The position numbers and the translations under genes are program-made. The notes beneath the pieces are model-generated. The model was not told where the DNA came from and did no database searches. It saw only the letters and a program-made list of their open reading frames with translations. A stretch of 64,000 nt of DNA. It comes from Cyanophora paradoxa (Eukaryota > Glaucocystophyceae > Cyanophorales > Cyanophoraceae). Location of the stretch: NCBI GenBank assembly GCA_004431415.1, contig QPMI01000270.1, positions 26,441-90,440 on the forward strand, read 5' to 3'. This document shows positions 20,881 to 31,186 of this stretch, piece by piece (position 1 is the first letter of the stretch; every line of letters begins with the position of its first letter).

Positions 20881-22531
20881 ATGGAAACGCTGCCCGACGA
20901 CGTGCTGGCGCTGATCCTAGCGGCCGCCGCGCCGGACTGCTGGACGTCTCTCCGTGCCGTGTCTCATGCGTACGTGTCCCCCCGACCGTCAACGGCGCGT
21001 TCGATCTAACCGCCGTGCGGGCAACTTAGCTGGCGGCGCATCACGGACGAGCTGCGAGATTCGATCGTGTTGTCTAAATGCTCCGGTGATACTGGGACAG
21101 ACTCTGCGATCACGTTGGTGCAGCGCAGCCCGTCGCTCCGGCGGTTGCGGGTCGTGTGCGCATGCACGCGCAGCGCCAGCGCGTCGGGCTACCAGCAGCG
21201 GCAGAACAGCACACAGAAACACCGGTTGTGCGAGGATGCTCCGGGGCATATTGCGGCGCAGCAGATATCGATGGCGAGTCGCCTGCTCGCCTGCAGCTGC
21301 GGTACCGGTCCCCTGCTCGTCGACCTGGACGTGAGCGGCCTGGAGCTCGCCCCTGCGTCGTGCGTCATCCGGGTGGCGCCTCTAGCTCTCGGGCATTCAC
21401 CGGTACGCCTGCGCCCGTCATCCGCAGGTTCGCGAGCTCGAGCCGGGCGAGCTCGAGGGCAGCCGTCGGCCGCGGAGCTCGAGCCGCGGCAGGCGAGGGC
21501 GGGGTCGAGGGGGCCCTTCTGCAGGGCATCGCGCGCCTGGCGGGTGCGCGCATCCGCTCCGCCGCTCGCCCGGCCCCACCCACGGCCCGCGGGCCGAGGC
21601 GGTACGGGTGCGCGCGGGCGGGCCGGGTGCGCATGCGCAGGGGCGGTGGCGGGGAGCGGAAGTCTGCAGCGGCTCGCGCTGCGGTGCATGGCCGGCGCCT
21701 TCGACGACGACGCCGCGCAGTGCGCCGCTCCCCCGGCCCCCGCGCGCCCCACCGGCCGCCGAGGAGGGCGGTGCCGGATGCTCGCAGGGGGCTGGCGGCC
21801 GGCGTGGAGGGCAGCGCCTCCCTCACGAGCCTCGACCTCGCCGGCAACAGCATCGAGGACAGGGCGCGGCCCCTCTCTGTCCCTCCACCCTGCTCCGCCC
21901 CGCCCCGCCCTGACGCCGGCGGCGAGCAGGGGGCCGAGGCGCTCGCGGGGGCCCTCGATCGGCGGGGCCGGCCGCTGCAGGCGCTTCTCCTCCAGTCGAA
22001 CCGCGTCGGGCCGCGCGGCGCGGCGGCAATAGCCCGCCTCGCGGCCTGCGGACTCCTCGCCGCCCTCGACCTCTGTGCGCTCCCCCCCCCCCCCCGCGCG
22101 CGAAGGCCGCCGGCCTCACCGCCGCGGGGCGGTAGCGGGGAACCCGTGGGGACGAGGGGCCGCGGCGCTGGCGTCGGCCCTCGCCTCTCCAACCGCCGGC
22201 GTCTCCGACCTCGGCCTAGCCGCCGCCGGCCTCGGACCCCGCGTGCGCCCCGCCCGGGCCCGACCCCGCCACCGGGGCGCCGAGGCGGGGCGGCAGGGGG
22301 TCGAAGCGGTGGTGTTGGTGGCGGCGGAGAGCAGAACGCTGCTGCGGGTCGAGCTCGCCTGCAACGTGCGCCCTGCCCTCCGTCCTCCAAGCGGCAGCGG
22401 CGCTGGAGCGCTGGGCCAACGGGTGGCAGGGGGTGGACGCGGGGGCGCTGGAGGCGGTGCGCGGGGCCCGTCGCGCCCGGCCGGCCCTCGCCCTCACCGG
22501 CCTTCTTGAGCCCGCCCCGCCCCCCTGCTAG
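20881..22531 (+). CDS. F-box and leucine-rich-repeat protein
   Basis: Starts with an F-box helix ([16 protein letters not shown], then [14 protein letters not shown] across a GT-AG intron at about 20970-21030). F-box proteins recruit substrates to SCF ubiquitin ligases through Skp1. The rest consists of LRRs of the ribonuclease-inhibitor type, for example [14 protein letters not shown] (about 21820-21860), [22 protein letters not shown] (about 21975-22045) and [12 protein letters not shown] (about 22200-22235). It ends at the TAG at 22529-22531 after [10 protein letters not shown]. Several introns in the LRR part are C-rich and their exact borders are uncertain. The substrate is unknown. It sits head to head with the carrier gene and tail to tail, 100 bp away, with the TRM7 gene. 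Confidence 0.75.
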
Positions 22532-22630
22532 CCCGCCACGCCCCGCAGGCCCGTCGCGCCGGCGTGTGCGCCATTGCAAGGATGTGCGACGTGCCTGGTG
22601 CTACCTGCGGGGGCCGGGCGGGGGCGGGGC

Positions 22631-24035
22631 CTAGCTCGAGGCGCCCTGAAGGCGCTCCTGCGCCTCGCGGTAGGGCGGCTGCGGGGCGGCGGCGGTCAGC
22701 TGCAGGCGAGCGGGGCGGGGCGGGGCGGAGGGCGGCACGTTGATGGGGGTCTGCGCCGGGGGCCGGAAGGCGTAGGCGTCGGGGGCGGGGTAGGAGGTGT
22801 CGGGGTCGTCGGCGAAGCCGGAGAGGTCGCCGCAGGCGAGGAAGGGGACGATGACGCGGGGCGCCCCCTCGAGCGCCCCCGACGCCCCGTAGTTCTCGTC
22901 CAGCAGCGGGCTCACCAGCGTCGGCGCGTAGCCCGGGGGTGGCCGGTAGCCCCGGCACACGACGAAGGCCTCGATGGAAGAGTTGCGCGAGCTCTTCGGC
23001 TTTGAGCAAGCCACGTGCTCGAAGAAGAGCTTCAGCTGCGAGTACAGCAGCGTCACGTCCTTGCCCCGGAAGATCTGCGCCCCGCGCCCCCGCACTCAGC
23101 CCCCGTCTCCCTCCCCCGCCGCAGGCATCGGCACCTTCGCCACGAAGCTGCCGCCTGCGGGCGAGGGGCCGCCGCACCGGCGCGTCAACGGCGACGCGGT
23201 GGCGCCGGGGCGGAGGGTCCGGGCGCGGTGCGTACCGGGCCGGAGCAAAAACGATGCGATGTTGAAGGCGGCGAGGATCAGCTGCGCCTGCACGTACTCG
23301 TCCACTGTGCCCCGCCCCCTCAGCAGCCGCCCGTCGGGCCCGCGCGGAGCCGCCCCGCGCCGCCGGCGCGGTCCGCACCGTCGTGCATGCCAGTGACTGC
23401 GGGGCGGGTGAGCCGGGCGGGGCGGGGCGGGGGGAGGGGTGGGGCGGGGGGGGGGGGGGGGGGGGGGGGGGCGGGCCGTCGGGGGCGCCGTCGGAGACGA
23501 CGATGTCGGCGAGCTCGTTGTCGAAGTGGGCGAGGACGCGCTCCACCGTCTCCCGGCTCGTGATGTCCCCCTGCAGCTGGATCACCCCCTCGATCGGCGC
23601 CATCTCCTGCAGGTCCACCGCCACCACCTGCCCGCCCCGCGCCCCGTCAACCCTCGGCCCCCCGGCCCCTCGCCCCGCCGCACACCGCCCGTGGCGCGCC
23701 CCCGATCGATCGCCACCGCCGGCCCCTAGCTAGCGGCCGAATGTGCGCAGATCAGTTACCTTGCACTCTTGCTGGCCCTTGTCGCGCCGCGCCACGCGCC
23801 GCGCGATGACTTGCGACCAGGAACCTGCGAAGAGTGAGCGCGCCTTCGCTGTGACGCGCGCAAGGGGCGGCGGACCCGGTGCGGCGCAGAGGTCGACGAC
23901 GCGGTTAACCGTGCTGGGGAAGAGCCCGAACTCATCGTCGAGCTGCATCAGCTTGTAGGCGCTGCGGGCGCGGTAGCCCTCCTCCTTCGCGCGCCGGTAG
24001 TAAACATCCCGCTTGTCCTTCGAAGACTTTCCCAT
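22631..24035 (-). CDS. tRNA 2'-O-ribose methyltransferase, TRM7/FTSJ1 family
   Basis: FtsJ/RrmJ-fold methyltransferase that uses S-adenosylmethionine to methylate the ribose at anticodon-loop positions 32 and 34 of tRNAs. The start [20 protein letters not shown] is nearly the family consensus for TRM7. Next come [12 protein letters not shown] with the first catalytic Lys, VDLCAAPG and SWSQVIARR (SAM site), [24 protein letters not shown], the catalytic Asp in VSDGAPD, the second Lys in [19 protein letters not shown], and [16 protein letters not shown] with the catalytic Glu. All four K-D-K-E residues are present. A proline-rich C-terminal extension of about 70 residues follows the core. The intron after GAPD (23397-23476) has a GC donor and a 26-nt G run. 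TTTATAA-type DNA at about 24108-24116 may be its promoter element. Confidence 0.95.
23397..23476 (-). other. GC-AG intron in the TRM7 gene
   Basis: On the minus strand the exon ends GCC CCC GAC G, the intron reads GCCCGCC...CCGCAG, and the next exon starts TC ACT GGC ATG. It rebuilds the strongly conserved GAPDVTG(M/L)HD block exactly. Using the nearest GT would delete the catalytic Asp segment. Confidence 0.85.
23446..23471. repeat. G homopolymer, 26 nt, inside the TRM7 intron
   Basis: An uninterrupted run of 26 G on the plus strand, which is a C-rich polypyrimidine stretch in the transcript. Confidence 0.85.
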
Positions 24036-24698
24036 CGCTTTCTGGGCCACTGGGCGCGCTGGAGCCTGGATACGCCGGATGCGCTAGCCGCTGGGCTGCG
24101 GCGGGCGATTTATAAACAACTGAAAGCGATCTTGAGCTCAAGTACTAGTAAAACAGTGTCGAAGCAAGCTGATCGCCTTCTGTACCCCCGCTCCCTCAGT
24201 TCCCGTACCCACATGCGGCAGTTAGAAGCAAACAAACTTGAAACTGCGTCAGCAATGTGAAGAAGAGCACAACCGGTACCTGCGCGCGTGCGCCGCGGCG
24301 CAGATCGACGCGCGCGGAGGCCATGCAGTTGCAGGGGCCGGGTTACCTGGGGTACAGCGCTAGACACCGAACACTCGCGCGGCACCGAGAACGGGCGCCG
24401 CGCAAGCCGCGGGAGCGGCGGCAATCGCTCGAGGAGGTCGCCTGGGAGCGGGCTTTCGCGGCGTCGGCCGCGGGTAGCCGGCGCCGTGCTTGCTGCTAGC
24501 GCTGAGGCCCGAGGGACGTCGACGTCCCGTCCGTGACGTGACGCGTGATTCACGACCCCAACGGCTGCGATACCCCCACCACCGACTACAAAAGCGCGGC
24601 TCGGACTCCGAACGCTCACATTTGTCAAGCACCAAGAAGCTTTCGTCGCGCTCCAGCCTCCAGGCCTCCAGCCTTCTTCGTCCTCACACAAAGTCAAC
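24036..24698. promoter_or_regulatory. divergent intergenic region (TRM7 / B12D-like)
   Basis: A 663-bp gap between two genes that start in opposite directions. An ATTTATAAA word at 24109-24117 lies about 75 bp upstream of the TRM7 start and could be its TATA element. Otherwise no clear feature or ORF was seen. Confidence 0.4.
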
Positions 24699-25557
24699 AT
24701 GGCCGGCCGCATCTTCTCCGCCATCGCCCGTGGTGCGTCGAGCTGTCCGCCGGGTGCTCCGACTTCGCGCGGACCGTCGGACGCTAACGGCCCCGCCTTC
24801 CCCAGACCTCAAGCAGTGCCCGGAGATCATCGCGCTTGCGGTCCCTGTCACCATCGCGTCCAGCGTCGCGATGTGAGTCTCCGTTCTGAACATGTTCTCG
24901 AAGACCCGAACTCACCTTTTCCTGGCAGTTACACCGGCGTCGCCAAGAGCGTGTTCCCCGTCAGGTGAACTCCCCTCGCTTCGCCATGCCCAAGCATACG
25001 AAGCTCGGAGGCGGCGCCCCAGCGTCCGCCGGCTTCGTCTAGATGCGCCCGTGGTTTCGCCCGCGACGGTGACGCTGACCTGCGCTGCTCGCATCAGCAA
25101 TGACGTCGCTTTCAAGAAGGAGGACATGCAGGGCGCGCTTTTCGTCAAGAACCAGAAGGTGCGGCTCCCGGGCGGACGGGCGGCCGCGTCTCGCCGGCCG
25201 CGTCCCCTCGCTCCTCGGCATCATCGGCGCAATCCTGACCTCAGGCGTCTTCTCTCGCAGTTCGAGAACGTCGCGCCGATGAGCATCTGGAGCGGCTACT
25301 CGGACCGCTTCCTGGGCTTCATGTCCGCCATCCCCGAGGTGCGACGAGCTACCTGCGAGCCGCCGCGTTTCGCCTCGGAGCCAGGCCGGCGCTGACCGGC
25401 TTCGTGCTCATCGCAGGAGTTCCACAAGGAGAACATGGAGCAGAAGCGCGCGGAACAGGCGCGCAAGCACCAGGAGAACGAGGCGCGGCTCGCCGCCGAG
25501 ATGGCCGCCTTTGAGAAGGGGCAGAAGAAGGAGACCAAGAAGGGCTGGCTCCACTAA
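24699..25557 (+). CDS. B12D / NDUFA4 (MLRQ)-like small mitochondrial membrane protein
   Basis: Five or six small exons joined by clean GT-AG introns give about 130 residues. It starts MAGRIFSAIARDLKQCPEI and continues into a single transmembrane helix (IALAVPVTIASSVAIYTGVAKSVF), then NDVAFKKEDMQGALFVKNQ. This pattern (proline-glutamate start, one helix, then a basic matrix-side tail) matches B12D and the complex I/IV-associated MLRQ protein. The C-terminal half is a highly charged Glu- and Lys-rich helix (from about 25420), ending KKGWLH, which is longer than in B12D proteins. Start chosen at the first ATG of the frame, at 24699. A mitochondrial inner-membrane location is inferred from the family. 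Confidence 0.6.
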
Positions 25558-26533
25558 GCGCGCTGCCCGAGCTCCTCGAGCCGCCCCAGCTTTCCTTTCA
25601 ACTAGCACAGTCCTCGCAATTTTCCCAGCCGCAGGGTTTCAGCCTGCAGGATCGTATAATCGCTTGCAATATATGGCTCCTCCAGTTTTAGGGTAGAGCC
25701 GGGTGTGTGTACAGTAGTTATTGATGTGCAGTGCAGATGTAGGATATTTCAGGTTCACGGTTGTAAGAATGGGAACCATTCTTTGAACTCGTGCCCGGCG
25801 GCGCGCGCCGACGGCGGCTGCGCCTATAGCTATAGCTATGCCCAGCTATCCGGTAGCTTCGCCACTGGGCCGCGGCACTTTGTGCATGCTTTCCAACGTC
25901 AACTACTGTGTACTATGGCATGCGCATGCACTCTGCCAGCGCTAGCGCGCGGCATATGCATCGAAATCGGCATCGCGTCGAATCCGCCGTCGATAGCGCG
26001 GCCGCGGCGGCCGCGGCGCGCGTGCGCGCGTCAAAACGTCGCCGAACGCGCATATGCATGCGCGCCAGTGATCATGAGACGGATCCGGACCTGTGGGGGG
26101 CCCAGGGGGGAGGAGGCCAGGGGGGATAGCGATTCAGTTGCAGCAGCCGCTGATTCAAGTAACCGCCGCACCTAGTTCGCCTGCACAGCGCGAGCGAGCT
26201 TCTCTCGAGAGAGCGCGGCGGGGGTGCAGAGCCGTGAAGTCGGAGGGCGAGCACGCGAAGACAACGCGCACGCCCCAAGCCCCCCGACTGGGTGGCGCTA
26301 CGCATCTCCGACTGCCCACGCACTCGGCAGAGAAGTGAAGCATCAGCGGCGCGGAGGCGCCGCAATGCAGCGGCGCGGAGGCGCGGCAATGCGCCAAGGC
26401 GACCGCGCAGTCGCGCTGAGCGATGTAACAATGGCACAAAAAGCAGATCCAGGAGCAGCCACGCCTGCGTTCCTCGAATCGGTGCGCATGCACGTGCGAT
26501 GGAACGACCGCAAGGCTACTAGTACTGACAATC
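25558..26533. other. intergenic region upstream of the LOV-ABCG gene, no gene seen
   Basis: This 976-bp gap contains alternating GC/CG-rich words (about 25990-26050), a GATCATGAG word (26070-26078) and an imperfect 24-bp tandem duplication (26344-26391). Open frames here have no recognisable features. The promoter of the LOV-ABCG gene must lie here. Confidence 0.5.
26344..26391. repeat. 24-bp tandem duplication upstream of the LOV-ABCG start
   Basis: Two adjacent copies (26344-26367 and 26368-26391) of CAGCGGCGCGGAGGCGC(C/G)GCAATG, differing at one base. They lie about 140 bp upstream of the start codon. Confidence 0.8.
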
Positions 26534-27129
26534 ATGAGCGCCCAGAACTTTCTGTTGAATGCTCTCAAGCGGGTCCAAGCTAGCTTTGTTCTCGCAGACC
26601 CCTCGCAGGTGCTCGCCTGTTCTCGCCCCCCGCGCGCCAGCAGTCCCCAATTTGACCGCATCGCCAGCCCGACACGCCGATCGTCTTCGCGAGCGCGGGC
26701 TTCTACAAGCTTACGGTACGCCGCGCCCTGCTGAAAGCGAGGCCCCCATGACCGGTCCGCCGCGCAGGGCTATGCGCCGCACGAAGTGCCCCCCTCGCTC
26801 CCGCCGGCGCGGCTCGTCTCACGGCGGGGCCAGGTCATCGGGCGGAACTGCCGGTTCCTGCAGGGGCGGGACACGTCGCCGGAGGACGTGGAGGCGATCC
26901 GCGAGGCGATCCGCGCGGGCACGGAGGTGCACGTGGGCGGCCCTCGTCCCCCCCGGGGCGGCGCGCGGGGGCCGAGCGTGGCGGGCGCGGCAGGTGTCGC
27001 TGCGGCTGACGAACTACCGGAAGGACGGGACGCGGTTCAGCAACCTGTTCTACCTGGCGCCGCTGCACGACGGGGCCGGCAATCTCAAGTTCTTCATCGG
27101 CGTGCAGACGGACGTCTCCGAGGAGGGCC
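26534..27129 (+). other. LOV photosensor domain region (five exons)
   Basis: Exons 26534-26608, then two short ones to about 26780, then 26834-26930 and 26994 onward. Introns are GT-AG. One starts right after GYAPHE and the next exon opens with GTC ATC GGG CGG AAC TGC (VIGRNC), so the conserved core is rebuilt exactly. Every flavin-contacting position I know from phototropin LOV2 is present: the GRNCRFLQG block, the Arg of AIREAI, the two Asn in LTNYRKDG and SNLFYL, and the Gln in GVQTD. Confidence 0.92.
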
Positions 27130-30100
27130 CCGAGGAGCCCCGCCTCAGCGAGGACGCACCGCTCATCCCCCGCCCCGAGCCCCACCGCGTCCGCCCGCCC
27201 CGCCCCGCCCCCGCCCCGCCCCCATCCCGCCCCGACCCCGCGCAGGCGGCGCACGTGCACGTTGTCCGCGTCTCCAACACGAGCGGCGCCTCCGCTCCCG
27301 GCACGCCCCCGGAGCTCGCGCTGCCCTCAAAGCCCGGGTCCGCGGGGCGCCGGGGCGGGGTGTTGGTGGGCGGGGCGTGGGAGCTGAGGCGGGGGGCAGG
27401 CGGGTGAGCCTGCCGATGCTGCTGCAGTTCGAGAACGTGAGCTACGCTGTGATGGCGGTGCCGCCGGGGCCCCAGGGGAAGCCGTCGTTCTGGAAGGCCT
27501 GGCTCCCGGGCTTCCTCCTCCCCAAGTCCGCCGGCAAGCCCAAGGAGCGCGTCCTCCTCAAGGGCATCTCGGGGACGGTCGCGCCGAGCGAGCTGCTCGC
27601 CGGTGCCCCCCCCGCGCCGGCCGCCCGGCGCCCGGGGCTGACGCCGGGCGGGGCGGGGGGCAGTCATGGGCCCCTCGGGGGGCGGCAAGACCACCTTGTT
27701 GAACCTCCTCGCCGGGCGCCTGCAGGGCAAGGTGCGCCGGCGGCGGCGGGGGCGGGGCCGGGGGGTCGGCGAGGGGCGCCGCGGCAGATGACGACGGGGT
27801 CGGTGCTCTTCAACGGGCGCCCGCGCACCTCCGACCTCAAGCGCCGCATCGGCTACGTCCTCCAGGCCCGCCCTCGCCCCGGGCCCGCGCCCCCGCCCCG
27901 CACCGAGCCGCCCCGTCGCAGGACGACGTTTTCTTCGCGAACCTGACGGTCCAGGAAACGGTGCGGCCCCTCACTGTGCGCCGCCCGCCGGCTGTGCCCT
28001 CACCCGCCGGCCCCACACGTGACCCCAGCTGGAGTTTACGGGTGCGCTCCCCGGGGGTCGTCGCGCTCGGGCGAGTGGGCCTGAGGCGGGGCGCAGCGCT
28101 TCTGCGGCTGCCGCGGACGCTGACGAAGCAGGCGAAGCGCGCGCGCGTGCAGGAGGCGAGCGGGGCGGGGGCGCCGGGATGGGGGGCGGGTGGTGAGGCG
28201 GGGCGGGGCAGGTGATGGGCGCGCTGGGCCTGCTGAAGTGCGCGCACACGATCATCGGGAACGCCTTCATGCGCGGCGTCTCCGGCGGCGAGCGCAAGCG
28301 CGTCAACATCGCGTGCGCCGCGGGCCCCCGGGGGCGCTGGCGGGGGGCTGGGGCGAGGGGGCGGGGCGGGGCGGCAGGTGCGAGATGCTGGTGGACCCGA
28401 GCCTGCTCCTCCTCGACGAGGTGCCCGCCCCCCCCGCGCTCGGGGTGCCGGCCGGGCGGGGGGCGAGGGGCGCCGCAGCCGACCTCGGGCCTCGACTCGA
28501 GCACCGCCCTCCAGCTCATGTACACCCTCCGCGTGCGCCCCCAGCGCCCCGCCTCGACCCCCCGGCCCCGATCTCACCCCCGCCCCAGAAACTCTGCACC
28601 GAGGGCCGCACCGTCGTCGCCACGGCGCGCCCCGCCGGCCGCGGGTGTGGGCGGGGGCGCTGAGGGCGGGGGCGCAGCTGCACCAGCCGAGCTCGCAGAT
28701 GTTCGAGCTGTACGATAAGCTGCTGCTGGTGGCGGACGGGCAGACGGCCTTCTACGGCAAGGCCGCCGACGCCGTCAAGTACTTCGCCGCTGTCGGCTTC
28801 CCCTGCCCCGTGCCCGGCCCCCCCGCCCCCTCCCCCCGCCCCCCCACCCCACACCGACCTTGCCCGGGCTGCGAGCAGCCCACGTATAACCCAGCCGACT
28901 TTTTGGTGAGCGCGCCGGGCGCCGGGCGGGCCGCTGTGGGCGACGCGGGGGGGGCAGCTGGGCCTGCTGGTGCCGCAGAGCGTGGAGCTGGAGGGCCCGC
29001 GGCCGGCCGGGCTCCCCGCGGGGGACGCCAAGGCCGAGGTCCTCAGGGCCTGGGAGCAGCGCCACCACCACGCCGCCTCCCCGCACCCCGAGCACCCCCA
29101 CCGCCCCGACCCCGCCGACGCCCCCGTGCCGCCCCGCGCCCCTGCGCGCCCCGGCGCGAGGGTGACGTGGGGCGGGGCGCAGGGGCGGCGGGGCGCGAAG
29201 TTCCCTGTGTCGTGGGTGGAGCAGTTCGGGGTGCTGACGAGGCGGGCGCTGCGGCAGAAGCGGGGGGACTCGCTCTCGCAGCTCTCGCTCGTGCAGGTCC
29301 TCCTCCTCGCCCTCCTCTGCGGCGTCCTCTGGTTCCGCATGCCCTTCGCCGAGTCCCGCCTCGAGAACCGCACCGGCCTCATCTTCTTCAGCTGCGTCTT
29401 CTGGGTCCGCCCCGCCCCCGCCCTCACCCCGCCCCACGTCTCACCGGCCCTCACCCTGCCCCGCCCCAGGGCTTCTTCCCCCTCTACAGTGCGCCGGCGG
29501 CGCGCGGGGCGGGGCCGGGGCTCACCCTCGCGCGCAGACGCCCTCTCGGCGTTCCCGCCGGAGCGCGGCGTGCTCATGCGCGAGCGGGCCTCGGGGGCCT
29601 ACTACCTCTCCAGGTGCCCCACCGCCCCCGCCCCTCCCGCTCGCCCCCGCGCTCACGCGCGGCAGCTACTTCATGGCGAAGACCACTTCAGAGATACCCC
29701 TCGGTCCGCACCGCCCCGCCCCGGCGAGGGCCCCACTCCAGGGGGCCTGCTAAGGGCCGCGCAGAGTGCGTCTTTCCGACGCTGTTCGCCGTGATCGTGT
29801 ACTGGATGTCGGGCCTGCGGAACGACGGCGGGGCCTTCATCGTCTTCCTTCTAATCCTCGGTATCCGCCCCGTACTATACATTGCTTCACTAAGCCTTCA
29901 TCGCCTCCCTCGGCATTCACGTCATTATGCCAGTTCTTTCGAGCCTTGTCGCACAGTCGGTGGGCCTCTTCATCTCGACGGCGGTGCCGAACTTGTGCGC
30001 GGGGCGCGTGCTCGAGCTCGGGACGCCGGGGGCTGAGGCCCTCGCGCAGCAAGAAGGCCCTCGTCGTCGCCTCCCTCTTCATGCTCGGTGCAGATGACCC

Positions 30101-30659
30101 GGATGCGCTGCTCTGCCGCCTCGCGCGTCGTTCCCGACGCCCCTTCCCGCAGCGAGCATGCTCGTCGGCGGCTTCTACGTCTCCAACGAGGCCCTGTCCG
30201 CCGCCGGCCCCGCCCCCGCGCCGCCCCGCGCCGCCCCCGTGACCGGCGGCGCAGGCCGATCTGGATCCGCTGGATCCGCTACGTGTCCTTCGTCAAGTAT
30301 TCCTTCGAGTGCGCGGGGCCGCCGGGGGGGCGTCTGGGGGAGGGCCGAGGTGGGGCGGCGCGGGGGCGCAGGGCGATGCTGCTGAACGAGTTCAGCGGGG
30401 GCAACCACAGCTGCGACGTGGTGCCCTCCAAGTACGCCGCCTGCCTCGCCTCCAACTACACCGCCGGCATCCCCGTCCCCGACATCCTCGCCATGCTCGG
30501 CACCGAGAACTCCATGGGTCCCCTGCCGCCGCAGCGCCAGCCCCTCCCCTACTTGCTGACTCTCCCTGTGCCGCCGCGGCAGGCCTCAATGTCGGCTCCC
30601 TCGTCATCATGCTATTTGGCTTCCGCTTTCTTTCCTACCTCTGCCTCCGCTACAATTAA
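26534..30659 (+). CDS. LOV-domain ABCG half-transporter (photoreceptor-transporter fusion)
   Basis: About 29 short introns; the exons join in frame from ATG 26534 to TAA 30657-30659. The N-terminus is a LOV domain: SFVLADPSQ, PIVFASAGFYKLTGY, IGRNCRFLQG with the flavin-adduct Cys (codon 26849-26851), LTNYRKDGT, FSNLFYLAPL and FFIGVQTD with the signalling Gln. After a linker of about 60 residues comes an ABCG-type ATPase: GPSGGGKTT (Walker A, about 27667), YVLQDDVFF (Q-loop), VSGGERKR (signature, about 28278), LLLLDEPTSGLDS (Walker B) and TLHQPSSQ (H-loop). A six-helix membrane domain follows (from about 29200, for example LVQVLLLALLCGVLWF, ending FLSYLCLRYN). All catalytic motifs are intact. 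ABCG half-transporters work as dimers exporting lipids, sterols, hormones or drugs; the substrate here is unknown. Light control of transport is inferred from the fusion. Confidence 0.9.
27866..27921 (+). other. GC-AG intron in the LOV-ABCG gene
   Basis: TAC GTC CTC CAG is followed by GCCCGCC...GTCGCAG and GAC GAC GTT TTC. It restores the conserved GYVLQDDVFF Q-loop region. The only nearby GT would remove V-L-Q, including the Q-loop glutamine. Confidence 0.88.
28156..28211 (+). other. GC-AG intron in the LOV-ABCG gene
   Basis: GTG CAG GAG is followed by GCGAGCG...GGGGCAG and GTG ATG GGC. It restores the typical ABCG run VxEV(I/M)xxLGL(L)KCA. Confidence 0.85.
28625..28677 (+). other. GC-AG intron in the LOV-ABCG gene
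   Basis: GTC GTC GCC ACG is followed by GCGCGCC...GGCGCAG and CTG CAC CAG. It restores GRTVVAT-x-HQPS with the H-loop histidine. The nearest GT would drop VVAT. Confidence 0.88.
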
Positions 30660-31186
30660 CCCCTACAATCAGCCGCCCCCCAGCGCCTCCCCCCTGTTTA
30701 TTTACAAGATTCTACTTATAATTACGTATTGAACCGCACGTGATAGAGCATGTAGCGACCGGGCGGCAGCAACGGTAGCTTATCATGACTCAGTGAACCA
30801 GCCGTTGAGCTGCAGCCAGCTCAGCGGCTGCAGCTGCAGCTGCAGCTGCGCGTGCATGCAGGCCTAGCTATAGGTGGCCTAGGCCTGGCCATGGCCATGG
30901 CAAGCCGCCCGGCCCCGGGCCCTGCGGGGAGCTCGCAGTAATTCTCTGCGCGCATGCGCAGTGCTATAGCGCTATACCTAGCTAGCCTGTAGCGCTTCTA
31001 GGCTTGTGGCCTCGAGCTCCAGCCCCCCCCCCCCCCCCCACATTTGGCCGGGTACAGACGCGATGTCCAGCTCAACCCCCATCAAGCCTGAAGTACTAGC
31101 AGGATGAGCAGCTCCTGTAGATAACTATGTCTATAGCTTGAAAGAGGCGGGCAGCGCCTGGCGCTACACACGCAGACTTCGAAGGA
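30660..31186. other. intergenic, no gene seen; palindromic words and a C run
   Basis: The stretch has CAGCTGCAGCTG-type repeats (30810-30850), GGCCTAGG and CCATGG palindromes, and a 17-nt C run at 31023-31039. The end of the LOV-ABCG transcript and the promoter of EXO84 are expected here. No ORF or RNA gene was seen. Confidence 0.5.

Noticed and set aside
25705-26175. A 156-residue open frame in the gap upstream of LOV-ABCG
   Set aside because: No ATG-context, no domain, low-complexity composition around alternating CG words; probably chance.
26534-27410. The LOV and ABCG parts as two neighbouring genes
   Set aside because: Exons stay in one frame through the linker with good splice sites, no stop, no new ATG with context and no intergenic-type DNA between them. 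It still needs cDNA support.
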